From contig JACQAP010000034.1 of NCBI GenBank assembly GCA_016194905.1, positions 1-64,000 on the forward strand: 64,000 bases of DNA. Reading direction: 5' to 3'. The notes beneath the pieces were generated by a model that was not told the DNA's origin, ran no database searches, and saw only the letters and a list, made by a program, of their open reading frames with translations. Below are positions 8,165 through 16,880 of this stretch, piece after piece. The first letter of the stretch is position 1. Every line of letters starts with the position of its first letter. Origin of the DNA: Betaproteobacteria bacterium. Its GTDB lineage: Bacteria > Pseudomonadota > Gammaproteobacteria > Burkholderiales > JACQAP01. The position numbers and the translations under genes are program-made.

Positions 8165-9145
8165 TCATTTCATCGTCCCCTCCTTTCTGGGTTTGGCACC
8201 GGCCTTCCTGTTTGCGCCGCCGCGGTCATAGTGGCTGCTGTCCTGAAGAAGGCCAAACAGCTCCGAGTCCGCCGGCAGCATCAGGGTCGTTCCCTTGGGT
8301 ATGAGGTTGCGCGAAGCCTGCATGGTGCGCACGAATTCATAGAATTCCGGCCCTTTGGAGAGCGACTCCGCGTAGATTCGCGCCGCCCTGCCTTCGCCCT
8401 CCCCGCGGTGCTGCTGGGCAAGCTTCAGCGCTTCGGAAAGAATGCGGCTTTTCTCCTGGTCCGCCGCCGCCCGGATCTTGAGCCCTTCTTCTTCTCCTTC
8501 CGAGCGGAATTTCATGCTGAGACGCCCGCGTTCGGATTTCATGCGCGAGTAAAGAGGCGGCCTGTTCTGCTTCGGGAAGTCAAAACTTTTCAGCAGAACG
8601 TCGATTACTTCGATACCGTAGTCTCTCAGCGCAATCTCACGGCACTTGCCGCTCACCTCGGCAAGTATCGCTTCCGCCCGAAAGGTTTTGGGCTCGATTG
8701 AAACAAAGGCAACGAGAGGACTTCGCCCGATTGCCGCGCCAAGTTCCGCAAACAGGATGTCGCCGAGTCGCGACTCCGCTCCCGCGCGGTCGAAGACGGT
8801 TTGGAAAAACTTCTTGGGGTCGCTGACACGCCAGAGGACTGTGCTTGCAGCGACGACTGGCGTTTTTTCGAGCGTCAGGAACTCCGTGGACGCCGGGGTA
8901 TAGGCGAATAGCCGGCTGTCAAAGGTTCGGACGCTTTGATACGGGTACTTGAAGCCAAGGCCGGGCGCAGTGATGACCTGCACCGGCTTGCCGAACTCGG
9001 TGACGAGCGCGTATTCCCCGGTTTCAACCGTAAAGCAGCATAGCTTCGCCATTGCGGCGACGATGCCGGCGATTCCCAGCGCGACGGCAATACGCATTCG
9101 CCGTCGTGTGGTCGACTGCTTGCCACTGCCATCGACTCCCGCCAT
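8165..9145 (-). CDS. second HflC-type SPFH protein
   Basis: A 326-residue protein with one membrane helix (about 18-38) followed by an SPFH domain (TGEYALVTEFGKPVQV, PGLGFKYPYQSVRTF). Its C-terminal part parallels the other HflC copy (EFYEFVRTMQASRN, TTLMLPADSELFGLL) but the sequences differ throughout, so it is an old paralogue. GGGGGAGG stands just before the ATG. It heads the minus-strand cluster and is divergent from the ZIP transporter. With it the locus carries four SPFH modules, two HflC-like and two HflK-like. Confidence 0.85.
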   Translation of the reverse strand: MAGVDGSGKQSTTRRRMRIAVALGIAGIVAAMAKLCCFTVETGEYALVTEFGKPVQVITAPGLGFKYPYQSVRTFDSRLFAYTPASTEFLTLEKTPVVAASTVLWRVSDPKKFFQTVFDRAGAESRLGDILFAELGAAIGRSPLVAFVSIEPKTFRAEAILAEVSGKCREIALRDYGIEVIDVLLKSFDFPKQNRPPLYSRMKSERGRLSMKFRSEGEEEGLKIRAAADQEKSRILSEALKLAQQHRGEGEGRAARIYAESLSKGPEFYEFVRTMQASRNLIPKGTTLMLPADSELFGLLQDSSHYDRGGANRKAGAKPRKEGTMK

Positions 9146-9343
9146 GACCTCCCCCGGCCATCACGCAGAAGACACTACGACGTCTACACTTGAGTTTGAT
9201 CGGCGCAGTCTGCGGCCGTTGTATGGACTTGACAAGTGGTGCTCGATGGCGTGGGTGTTGCGCTGCGGCGAAAACCCGGAGACAGCATGGTCGATCATGT
9301 CTGCTACAGTGGATCAATAGCCCTTTTTCCGACAACCCGCGCC
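9146..9343. promoter_or_regulatory. divergent intergenic region, probable promoters for the SPFH cluster and the ZIP gene
   Basis: This 198-bp segment separates the divergent HflC-type gene and the ZIP transporter. A TTGACA hexamer at 9229-9234 reads toward the ZIP gene, but no good -10 hexamer lies 16-19 bp downstream, so the exact promoter is not fixed. A shared metal-responsive control site would be expected here; none could be identified by eye. Confidence 0.35.
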
Positions 9344-10126
9344 ATGCCAATCCTTGCCTGGATTGTTGCCTCGACGCTGCTTGGTGGCGTTCTGAGCGTG
9401 ATTGCCGCCGCCATCCTCGCGCTGCGTGCGGGGCCGGGGCAACTGCCGATGCTGGTCAGCTACGCCATCGGCACACTGCTTGGCGCGGCGTTCCTCGAGA
9501 TCCTGCCCCATGCTTTCGAAATCGCTCCGAGCACGAAGCACGTTACCGTAACCGTGCTGATCGGTATTCTGCTTTTCTTCGTGCTTGAGAAATTGGTGCT
9601 TTGGCGGCACTGCCATGAAGAGCAGTGCGAAGTACACACCCGCCGGAACGGTCAAAACGATCACGGCCGCATCGCCACGATGGTGATCATCGGCGATACC
9701 TTCCACAACTGCGTGGATGGAGTGATTATCGCCGGCGCATTTCTCGTGAGCTTTGAACTGGGGATTATTACTGCGCTGGCGATCATCACCCACGAGGTGC
9801 CGCAGGAAGTCGGCGATTTTCTGGTGCTGCTTCACTCGGGCTACAGCAAACGCCAGGCACTCGGCTTCAACCTTCTTGCCAGCGGCGCCATGGTGGTCGG
9901 CGGGGTCTTCGCCTATTACGCGCTGCAGACAATGCAACAGTTCATTCCGCCACTTCTTGGCATTGCCGCGGCGAGCATGCTCTACGTCTCGATAGCCGAC
10001 CTAATACCCGGGCTGCACCGCCGACGCGGGCTGCTGGCCACAGCGCAGCAAGCGCTGCTGATTGCCGCCGGCATCGGCACCATTTGGGTGGTGGGCCGCA
10101 TGGCCGCCTCGCTTGCCGGCGTGTGA
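9344..10126 (+). CDS. ZIP-family divalent metal transporter
   Basis: A 260-residue inner-membrane protein with about eight hydrophobic helices. The two family motifs are intact: HNCVDGVIIAGAF (helix IV) and HEVPQEVGDF (helix V), which form the metal-binding centre. A His/Cys-containing loop (WRHCHEEQCEVH) precedes helix IV. ZIP proteins move Zn, Fe or related ions into the cytoplasm. The ATG at 9344 was chosen because the protein then begins in the first helix (MPILAWIVASTLL); an upstream in-frame start at 9236 would add 36 untypical residues. It is divergent from the SPFH cluster, so import and permease functions may be balanced. Confidence 0.88.
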   Translation: MPILAWIVASTLLGGVLSVIAAAILALRAGPGQLPMLVSYAIGTLLGAAFLEILPHAFEIAPSTKHVTVTVLIGILLFFVLEKLVLWRHCHEEQCEVHTRRNGQNDHGRIATMVIIGDTFHNCVDGVIIAGAFLVSFELGIITALAIITHEVPQEVGDFLVLLHSGYSKRQALGFNLLASGAMVVGGVFAYYALQTMQQFIPPLLGIAAASMLYVSIADLIPGLHRRRGLLATAQQALLIAAGIGTIWVVGRMAASLAGV

Positions 10127-10150
10127 AACTCAGCGCCGGGGAGATGGGGG

Positions 10151-11107
10151 TCAGTCGATCTTTGCACCGGCGCGCTTGATGATTTCCGCCCAGCGCGGCC
10201 GCTCGCGCCTGGCAATGGCCAGAAACTGTTCGGGCGTGCTACCGTCGATATCGGTATCGAGTTCGGCGAAACGCTTGCTCACCGCCGGCGAATGCAAGGC
10301 GGCGACTATCTCGCGATTGAGCTTCGCGACAATTTCCGGGGGAAGTTTCGCGGGGCCGATGACTCCACCCCACGCCACGGTCTCGTACCCCGGCACGCCC
10401 GCTTCGGAAATGGTCGGCAGGTCCGGGAACAGCGGGGAGCGATGCGGGCCCGATACCGCGAGTGCCCGCACCCTTCCGGACTTTGCGTATACCGAGAGCG
10501 ACGTCAGGTTGTCGAACATCACCTGCACTTCGCCGGCGATCAGGTCGCCTATCGCCTGCGGGCTGCCGCGATAGGGAACGTGCAGCATCGACACTCCGGT
10601 CATTGCCTTGAACAACTCCCCGCCAAGATGTCCGGTCGTGCCGTTGCCGGCAGAGCCCATGACCAGCTTGTCCGGATTCCTGCGCGCGTAGTCGATCAGC
10701 TCCCGGACGCTGCGCACCGGCACATTGTTGTTCACTGCAAGCAGATTGGCGACGCGCAGACAGTTGGAAATCAAGGTCAGGTCTTCGATGCGATAGGGCA
10801 CGTCCGTCATCAGACCGTGAACGATCGCGAGCGACACGATGTTGCCGTAACCGAGCGTGTAGCCGTCCGGCGGCGCGGCTACGATCTCCATGGTGCCGAT
10901 TACGGCATTCGCGCCCGGCTTGTTGATGATCACGAACTGCACGCCGAGGCGCTTCGACAATTCAGCGGTGAGGATGCGCATCAGCACGTCCGGCGAACCG
11001 CCGGGAGCGGATGGCACGATGAAGCGGATCGGCTTGTCGGGGTAGTCGGCGAGCGCCGGGCCGCAAAACAGGAGCAGCAGTATCGTCGCGAAGAAACGGA
11101 GTCTCAT
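10151..11107 (-). CDS. tripartite tricarboxylate transporter substrate-binding protein (TctC/Bug family)
   Basis: A 318-residue periplasmic binding protein with a signal peptide (cleavage after ALA, about residue 20). The mature start DYPDKPIRFIVPSAPGGSPD is typical of Bug proteins, with the family segments VINKPGANAVIGTMEI and VPYRGSPQAIGDLI. Such proteins are greatly amplified in Burkholderiales and bind carboxylates or amides. No TctA/TctB membrane genes are adjacent, so it is an orphan receptor. It lies downstream of the PQQ dehydrogenase, separated by 123 bp with repeats, and converges on the ZIP gene. Confidence 0.9.
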   Translation of the reverse strand: MRLRFFATILLLLFCGPALADYPDKPIRFIVPSAPGGSPDVLMRILTAELSKRLGVQFVIINKPGANAVIGTMEIVAAPPDGYTLGYGNIVSLAIVHGLMTDVPYRIEDLTLISNCLRVANLLAVNNNVPVRSVRELIDYARRNPDKLVMGSAGNGTTGHLGGELFKAMTGVSMLHVPYRGSPQAIGDLIAGEVQVMFDNLTSLSVYAKSGRVRALAVSGPHRSPLFPDLPTISEAGVPGYETVAWGGVIGPAKLPPEIVAKLNREIVAALHSPAVSKRFAELDTDIDGSTPEQFLAIARRERPRWAEIIKRAGAKID

Positions 11108-11114
11108 GTCGCGC

Positions 11115-11228
11115 CAGCGAAAAGATCAGAGGTGAAAGGTAAGGGCAAAAGGCTGAACGACCGGGTAAATACGACCAGCCAGTCCATGCCTTCGCTTTCC
11201 CGTTTCACTGTTCACTCCTCACCGTTCA
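11115..11228. repeat. low-complexity imperfect inverted repeat
   Basis: The gap between the Bug-type gene and the PQQ dehydrogenase contains a purine-rich run (gaggtgaaaggtaagggc). Its pyrimidine-rich counterpart follows at about 11185-11225 (tttcactgttcactcctcacc). The same GGTGAAAGG theme recurs at 15456-15472, so it is a dispersed element. Confidence 0.45.
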
Positions 11229-11230
11229 CC

Positions 11231-12814
11231 TTACGGCAAAGCGAACACCGTCACCGTCATCGACCCCGGCGGTCCGAGCCAGAATCCCGCCGCCATTCCG
11301 GAAACGACGGCGACATATTGCTTGCCGTCGACCGCATAGCTGATCACGCCGCCGACGATCGCGCCGCCACCGTTATATTTGTAGACGACGTTGCCGTTGC
11401 GCGCATCCATGGCGAGAAAATTCCCGGTCAGTTCGCCGGTGAACAGCATGTCGCCGGAAGTCGCCGTCACGGAGGCGAGCATCGGACGGCTCGAGTGATA
11501 GCGCCACAGCGCTTCGCCGGTGGTCGCCTTGACGGCGGTCAGCCAGCCGCCGGATTTTTCCACCGGATCCCAGGTGAAGGAGCCGCCCAGAAACTGCTGG
11601 CCGGCCACGAAGCGCGCTTCGTCTTCCTTCTTGAATACGCCGCACCAGTCCACCGCCGGCACGACCATCATGTCCAGCTTCGGGCTGTAGGCGGGATTGC
11701 TCCACTCCACCCCACCGACCATGCCGGGACAGGTATAGACGCCTTCCTCGGTGGGTTCGAGTTCGGCATTGGTGCGCGTGGCCACGGCGACGGAATAAAA
11801 TTCCTCGCGGCTGTGGCGGTCGACCAGCCGCATCAAGCCGTCCTTCGCCGCCATCGTGACCACGTCGTGCCGCGCACCGCCGATCGAAGCGGTGAACAAA
11901 GGCGCCGTGACCGGCATGTCCCAATCATGCGTATCGTGCGGCACCGCCTGCTTGTGCCACAGCAGCGCACCGGTGCGCACATCGAGCACCACGATCGAAT
12001 TGGTATAGAGATTGGTGCCGGGCCGCAGGTTGGCGAACATGTCCGGCGCGGGATTGCCGACCGCGACATAGAGATGTCCGTTGGCGACATCGAGCGCAGG
12101 TGTGGTCCAGATTCCGCCGCCGCCCTTGAGTCGCGAGTCGGCATCGCCCCAGGTTTCCGCGCCGGGCTCGCCGTCGTCGGGGATGGTGTTGAATTTCCAC
12201 ACCGGCGCACCGTCCTCGAGCCTGAAGGCGCCGATCCAGCCCTTGACGCCGAACTCCGAACCCGACGGGCCGATGATCACGAGATTTTCGAACAGCAATG
12301 GGTTGATGGACAGCGCTTCGTACTTTTCGGCGTTGGCCGCCTTTACCTCCCACAGCAACTTGCCGGTCTCCGCGTCGAGTGCGAACATCCAGCCATCCTG
12401 TGCGCCACGCACGAGCTTGCCGTCCTTGATGGCAACGCCGCGGTTCTTGATCGACCCGTTCGCCTCCTTGCCTTTCGGTTTCCAATCGTGCCGCCACTTC
12501 GCTTTGCAGGTCGCCGGGTCGAGCGCGAACGTCGAATACAGCGTGGTGACGTACATCACGCCGCCGTACACGATCGGATTGTTCAGCGCGCGATTCAGGT
12601 CGGCGCCCTGGAACGCGCACACCGGCCGCAGCGAAGCGGCGTTGTCCGGCGTGATCTGGTCCAGGTTCACATAGCGCACGCCGGCGTAGTCGTGATTGGG
12701 CAGCAACCATTCCGTGCTGCTGCCCGCCTGGTTGAGTTCTTCCTGCGTCGGCCCGGCCGCATACACAAAACTGGCTAACGCCAATGAAAGCAGCGCTACG
12801 GCAAATCTGTTCAT
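11231..12814 (-). CDS. PQQ-dependent alcohol dehydrogenase-like quinoprotein
   Basis: A 527-residue periplasmic quinoprotein with a signal peptide (cleavage near VYAAG). It has the tryptophan-rich propeller repeats of the methanol/ethanol dehydrogenase family (LDAETGKLLWEVK, LDVRTGALLWHKQ, ATTGEALWRYHS, MDARNGNVVYKYN). In VVLDVRTG the Asp sits at the usual catalytic position. The residue two further on, which is Asp in lanthanide enzymes, is Arg, so a lanthanide-type site seems unlikely. There is no fused heme domain, and the separate cytochrome c gene upstream is the probable electron acceptor. It is somewhat shorter than the usual 570-600 residues. The alcohol substrate cannot be told. Confidence 0.85.
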   Translation of the reverse strand: MNRFAVALLSLALASFVYAAGPTQEELNQAGSSTEWLLPNHDYAGVRYVNLDQITPDNAASLRPVCAFQGADLNRALNNPIVYGGVMYVTTLYSTFALDPATCKAKWRHDWKPKGKEANGSIKNRGVAIKDGKLVRGAQDGWMFALDAETGKLLWEVKAANAEKYEALSINPLLFENLVIIGPSGSEFGVKGWIGAFRLEDGAPVWKFNTIPDDGEPGAETWGDADSRLKGGGGIWTTPALDVANGHLYVAVGNPAPDMFANLRPGTNLYTNSIVVLDVRTGALLWHKQAVPHDTHDWDMPVTAPLFTASIGGARHDVVTMAAKDGLMRLVDRHSREEFYSVAVATRTNAELEPTEEGVYTCPGMVGGVEWSNPAYSPKLDMMVVPAVDWCGVFKKEDEARFVAGQQFLGGSFTWDPVEKSGGWLTAVKATTGEALWRYHSSRPMLASVTATSGDMLFTGELTGNFLAMDARNGNVVYKYNGGGAIVGGVISYAVDGKQYVAVVSGMAAGFWLGPPGSMTVTVFALP

Positions 12815-12859
12815 AATTCCCTCCCGTTAGTTCTTTTCTTCTTTAGGCCCCAGGATTCT

Positions 12860-12905
12860 ATACTCCCTCTCCACCCTTTCCGGGGGGAGAGGGCTGGGGA
12901 GAGGG
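12860..12905. repeat. CCCTCTCC/GGAGAGGG hairpin element
   Basis: The sequence ccctctccaccctttcc followed by ggggggagagggctgggg forms an imperfect hairpin between the cytochrome c and PQQ dehydrogenase genes. The same pyrimidine/purine core flanks the repeat units near 60400, 60545 and 62180, so it belongs to a dispersed family in this genome. Confidence 0.5.
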
Positions 12906-12912
12906 GGGATCT

Positions 12913-13335
12913 TCAGTGCGGCTGCAGGGTCACCGCCTTCATTGCAGCCGGCTTTGGAACCAGTTCCGCTTCACCTGCCGGATAGTTGTTGATCTTGAGA
13001 ATGTACGCGACCACATCGGCATACTGCGCCTTGCTCAGCGAGCCCGGCGCATTGTTCGGCATCAGGCTGCGGATAATGTAGTACAGATCGTCGAGCGTGT
13101 GCTTGCCGTCTTCCCAGCGCCCCCGAAAGGCTTCGCCGGTGAGCGGCGCCGCCGGATTGCCCTGCAGCCGCGCGCCGTGACAGAGCGAACAATTTTGCTG
13201 ATACAACTCTTCGCCCCGTACTGCCTGCGCATCGCTGTAGACCCGGCCTTCGTTCGCGGCATCGTCTGCAATCGCCTGTCCGGCGAATGCCGCCAGAACC
13301 GGGAAAGCGAACCGCACAAGCGAAAGAAGGTGCAT
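12913..13335 (-). CDS. periplasmic c-type cytochrome
   Basis: A 140-residue single-heme cytochrome c with an N-terminal signal peptide ending near GQAIADD. The heme attachment motif CSLCH lies near residue 53 (YQQNCSLCHGARLQGN). A likely axial Met is in RSLMPNNAPG near residue 102. This is the small class I type that takes electrons from PQQ dehydrogenases. It lies 98 bp upstream of the PQQ dehydrogenase on the same strand and is the probable first gene of that unit. Confidence 0.88.
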   Translation of the reverse strand: MHLLSLVRFAFPVLAAFAGQAIADDAANEGRVYSDAQAVRGEELYQQNCSLCHGARLQGNPAAPLTGEAFRGRWEDGKHTLDDLYYIIRSLMPNNAPGSLSKAQYADVVAYILKINNYPAGEAELVPKPAAMKAVTLQPH

Positions 13336-13365
13336 GCAAAAGAGGGTACCCGGGAGGGTGGGCGG

Positions 13366-13568
13366 AGTAAAGACGAGGACTCGGAATGAGGGGCGAGGGA
13401 CGAGGGGTGAGGAACGAGGGGCGAGTGAACTGGTTTTCGACCAGTGGCAAAAGCATACCGACGATGCTTTCCGAGTCCTGAATTCTTTACAGCGCGTCGC
13501 GCTGCTCTTTGCTCGTCCCTCGCCCCTCTCCCCTCGTCCCTCGCCCCTCGCCCCTCGCCCCTCACACG
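13366..13568. repeat. long nested inverted repeat of GAGGGACGAGGGGC units
   Basis: Purine-rich units (gaggggcgagggacgaggggtgagg) at about 13387-13436 face pyrimidine-rich units (ctcgtccctcgcccctctcc) at about 13512-13566. Inside is a perfect 11-bp pair, AGGACTCGGAA at 13376-13386 and TTCCGAGTCCT at 13469-13479, and AAAGCAT/ATGCTTT further in. The whole separates the divergent cytochrome c and SDR genes. It must contain or disrupt their promoters. Confidence 0.7.
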
Positions 13569-13605
13569 TGGCAACATGCCGGTTCCCGGCTCAGAGGAGT
13601 GCCCC

Positions 13606-14460
13606 ATGCCCGCAAACAGCGAATCTTCCCCCGTCTGGTTCATCACCGGTTGTTCGACCGGCCTGGGCCGCGAGCTGGCGCAAGCCGTGCTGAAGCAAGG
13701 TCAACGCGCCGTCGTTACCGCACGCAATCCCGCGCAGATCCAGGACATCGTCACCCGGTATCCGAAGATTTCGCTTGCCCTGCAGCTCGACGTCGTCGAC
13801 TACAGCCAGATCGATCGGGCCATTTCCGCCGCGGAGAAAACTTTCGGCCGCATCGACGTGCTGGTGAACAACGCGGGCTACGGTTATCTCGCCGCGGTCG
13901 AGGAAGGCGAAGAGCAGGAAATCCGCGCGATGTTCGAAACCAATTTCTTCGGCCTCGCCGCGCTGATCCGCCGCGTGTTGCCCGGCATGCGCGCACGCGC
14001 GCACGGCCACGTCATCAACATCTCGTCGGTCGGCGGCCTGCTCGGCAATCCCAGCGCGGGTTACTACAACGCGACCAAGTTCGCCGTGGAGGGCCTGTCC
14101 GAGGCGCTGGCGAAGGAGGTCGAGCCGCTCGGCATCCGCGTCACCGTGGTCGAACCGGGCCCGTTCCGCACCGACTGGGCCGGCCGCTCGCTGAAGCAAG
14201 TGCGCAATCCGAACGACGCCTACGCAAAAACGTCGGGCGCTCGCCGCGCACAGATCAGCGGCTACAGCGGCAGGCAGGCCGGCGATCCGGCGCGCGCCGC
14301 GCAAGCGATCATCCGCATCGTCGAATCCCCGACGCCGCCGCTGAACCTCGTGCTCGGCAAGGACGGGCTGAAGCGCGTGCGCGACAAGCTCGACAAATTT
14401 TCAGACAGCCTGCGACAATGGGAAACCGTTACCGTCGGCGCAGACTTTCCCGAGGCCTGA
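13606..14460 (+). CDS. short-chain dehydrogenase/reductase
   Basis: A 284-residue classical-type SDR. The cofactor motif TGCSTGLG lies near residue 13, NNAG near residue 87, the catalytic Ser in ISSVGG and the catalytic Tyr/Lys pair in YYNATK near residue 151. GAGGAG at 13594-13599 lies 6 bp before the ATG at 13606, which fixes this start over an upstream ATG at 13576. The subgroup reads as NAD(P)-dependent oxidoreductases of unknown substrate. It runs 4 bp ahead of a D-2-hydroxyacid dehydrogenase gene, so the two form an operon. Confidence 0.88.
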   Translation: MPANSESSPVWFITGCSTGLGRELAQAVLKQGQRAVVTARNPAQIQDIVTRYPKISLALQLDVVDYSQIDRAISAAEKTFGRIDVLVNNAGYGYLAAVEEGEEQEIRAMFETNFFGLAALIRRVLPGMRARAHGHVINISSVGGLLGNPSAGYYNATKFAVEGLSEALAKEVEPLGIRVTVVEPGPFRTDWAGRSLKQVRNPNDAYAKTSGARRAQISGYSGRQAGDPARAAQAIIRIVESPTPPLNLVLGKDGLKRVRDKLDKFSDSLRQWETVTVGADFPEA

Positions 14461-14464
14461 GACC

Positions 14465-15451
14465 ATGCAGAACGACAGAATGCGCATCGCGGTTCTCGAC
14501 GATTGGCAGGGCGTGGCAAAACAGAGCGCCGACTGGTCGAAACTGCAGCAGCGGGCCGACGTCGTTTTCTTCGAAGACCCTTTCGCCGGACCGGACAAGC
14601 TCGCAAGGGCGCTCAGCGAGTTCGACATCATCATCGCGATGCGCGAGCGCACGAAATTTTCGAAGGAGCTGCTCGATCGATTGCCGAAGCTGCGCATGAT
14701 CGCCCTGACCGGCGGACGTACCTGGACCATGGACTTCGACACGCTCAATGCGCGCGGCATTCCCGTGTGCCATACCGGTGGCGAGAAATCCGGCGCCGCC
14801 ACCGCCGAGATCGCGCTGGGACTTCTGCTGTCCGCCGCTCGATTCATCAGCCGCGGCGATGCCTCGATACGCACTGGCGGGTTCCAGGGCGGCGTGCCGG
14901 CCGGCGACGTGCTCGACGGCAAGACGCTCGGCATCATCGGACTGGGCAAGATCGGCGCAAGGATGGCGCGCTACGGCGCGGCGCTCGGCATGCAGGTAGT
15001 GGCGTGGAGCGCGAACCTGACGGAGGAGAAGGCCAAGGCGGCCGGCGCGCGGCTGGTGGACAAGGCGACCCTGCTCACGCAATCCGATGCGATCTCGCTG
15101 CACCTGGTGCTGTCCGATCGCACGCGCGGCATCCTCGGCGCGCAGGACCTCGCCCAAATGAAACCCGGCGCGATCCTCGTCAACACTTCGCGCGGGCCGT
15201 TGGTCGACGAAGCCGCGCTGGTGGAAAGACTGAAAACCGGAAAACTGATCGCGGGACTGGATGTGTTCGCACAGGAACCGTTGCCGACGGACCATCCGCT
15301 GCGCAGTCTGCCGAACACCGTGCTGACGCCTCACCTCGGCTATTGCGCGCGCGAGGTCTACGCGCAGTTCTACCGGGAGTCGATCGAGAACGTGCTGGCT
15401 TTCCTCGACGGCACGCCGACACGCGTACTCAATCCGGAAGCGCTGGGATAA
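14465..15451 (+). CDS. D-2-hydroxyacid dehydrogenase family protein
   Basis: A 328-residue NAD-dependent dehydrogenase of the phosphoglycerate dehydrogenase-like fold. The Rossmann motif GLGKIGARMA lies near residue 159. The catalytic Arg is in NTSRGP, the Glu in DVFAQEPLP and the His in LTPHLGY, so the triad is complete. Start ATG at 14465; a second in-frame ATG five codons on (MRIAVLDDW) is an alternative. It shares an operon with the SDR. The substrate is not identifiable. Confidence 0.88.
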   Translation: MQNDRMRIAVLDDWQGVAKQSADWSKLQQRADVVFFEDPFAGPDKLARALSEFDIIIAMRERTKFSKELLDRLPKLRMIALTGGRTWTMDFDTLNARGIPVCHTGGEKSGAATAEIALGLLLSAARFISRGDASIRTGGFQGGVPAGDVLDGKTLGIIGLGKIGARMARYGAALGMQVVAWSANLTEEKAKAAGARLVDKATLLTQSDAISLHLVLSDRTRGILGAQDLAQMKPGAILVNTSRGPLVDEAALVERLKTGKLIAGLDVFAQEPLPTDHPLRSLPNTVLTPHLGYCAREVYAQFYRESIENVLAFLDGTPTRVLNPEALG

Positions 15452-15775
15452 AGCAGGTGAAAGGTGAAAGATAAGATGCCGTGGTCGCGACTTGATCTCA
15501 CATACAGCGCCCGATTTGGTCGAAAGTCTTGTTCCATCAAAGGCAGGAACCGGCCAGCAGCAGCCATTGGAGTTGGCACATCAGAGCCGAGCCGGCTGGC
15601 CGCTACCTGGCTAATACCGGACATCCGCTAATTGAGCGTTGGAGCCCCGGTCAGGTACCTAACTACGCGCGGCGCGTCTGCGAATGGGCTGCGCCGCTCG
15701 CATAAGGTATCCCGTCTAATTGTGCCAAGACCTCTTGAATTACGCGTTCCGGGCAAATTGTTTAGAATTGCGACG
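15452..15775. other. intergenic region without a recognised gene
   Basis: This 324-bp gap begins with the repeat aggtgaaaggtgaaag (15456-15472). The rest shows no convincing coding potential. TTGAAT (15735-15740) and TAGAAT (15763-15768) stand before the next gene but with a 22-bp spacer, too long for a standard promoter, so the promoter is unplaced. Confidence 0.4.
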
Positions 15776-16870
15776 ATGAGCCGAGACCAACGGCAGCAGA
15801 TCCGTTTTTGCACCAGCGCGGACGGTACACGTCTTGCCGTCGCGACGGTCAGCGAAGGCCCGCCTTTAGTCAAAGCGGCCACTTGGCTAACCCACGTCGA
15901 GAAGGAGCCGTACAACCTATTTTCGCGCCACTGGGTGTCCGAGTTGAGTCGCGACAATACCCTCATCCGCTACGACTCCCGCGGCTGTGGTATGTCCGAG
16001 CGGGACGTCGAGCGCATTTCCATGGAGGCTTGGCTCGAGGATCTGGAAGCAGTGGTCTCGACCCTCGACATCGACCGTTTTCCGCTGTTTGGCATGTCTC
16101 AGGGTGCGGCAATCGCCATCAACTATGCCGCACGCCACCCGGACAAGGTCAGTCACCTCGTACTCTATGGTGCCTGCGCGCGTGGACTGTTGAAACGCAA
16201 TCCGCCTCCAAAGATCGTCGAAGCGGCGCAAGCCATGCTCAAGGCTGCGGAGTTGGGATGGGGCGCCGACAGTTCCTCGTTCCGGCAGGTCTTCATTTCC
16301 CAGCTGCTTCACGACGCGACGGCAGAACAGCAGCGCGCGGTCGACGAAGCTCAGCGGCTGACGATCTCGGGCGCGAACGCCGTTCGCTTCATGAAGGAAG
16401 TCTTCGAGATCGACGTGCGCGAAGCGGCGCCGAAGGTTCAATGCCCGACGCTGGTGTTTCACGCGAAAGAGGATCCGTGTTTCCCGTTCGACGAGGGGCG
16501 GCTCCTCGCATCGCTGATTCCCAACGCGCGTTTCGTTCCGCTTCCGAGCAAGAATCACCTGCCGTTCGAGACCGAGGCCGCATGGCCCGTGTTTCTTTCC
16601 GAGCTTCGCGCTTTCCTGCCTGCGTCGCGCGCGGCATCCGACTCGCGTGACGCGAACGCGGGCGCAACGAGTAAATCGCCGCTGACGCCGCGGCAAATCT
16701 AAATTCTGCGCGAAGTCGGACTGGGACAGACCGACAAGCAGATCGCGCGCAAACTTTCCCTGAGTCCGCGCACAGTCGAAATGCATGTCGCGAACGCACT
16801 GCTTGCATTGAAATGCCGCACGCGCGCCGAGGCTGTGCGGCGCGCCACCGAACTCAAGCTGCCCAGCTAA
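15776..16870 (+). pseudogene. alpha/beta hydrolase-LuxR regulator interrupted by an in-frame stop
   Basis: The N-terminal part (about 15776-16640) is an alpha/beta hydrolase domain with nucleophile motif GMSQGAA and a late catalytic His in KNHLPFETE. It is fused to a LuxR-type helix-turn-helix, as in known hydrolase-regulator proteins. The helix-turn-helix begins SPLTPRQI and is cut by TAA at 16700-16702. Reading continues in the same frame (ILREVGLGQTDKQIARKLS, then SPRTVEMHVANALLAL) to a second stop at 16868-16870. The stop sits where most LuxR domains have Glu, so one base change (GAA to TAA) explains it. The truncated 308-residue product would lack DNA binding. Confidence 0.85.
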
Positions 16871-16880
16871 GCCGCCCGGC

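Noticed and set aside
9229-9260. Sigma70 promoter for the ZIP gene from TTGACA
   Set aside because: No acceptable -10 hexamer lies at the right distance, so the promoter is not claimed.
10292-12778. 828-codon plus-strand open frame across the Bug and PQQ dehydrogenase genes
   Set aside because: It spans two genes and their intergenic repeat on the other strand without any motif, so it is not a gene.
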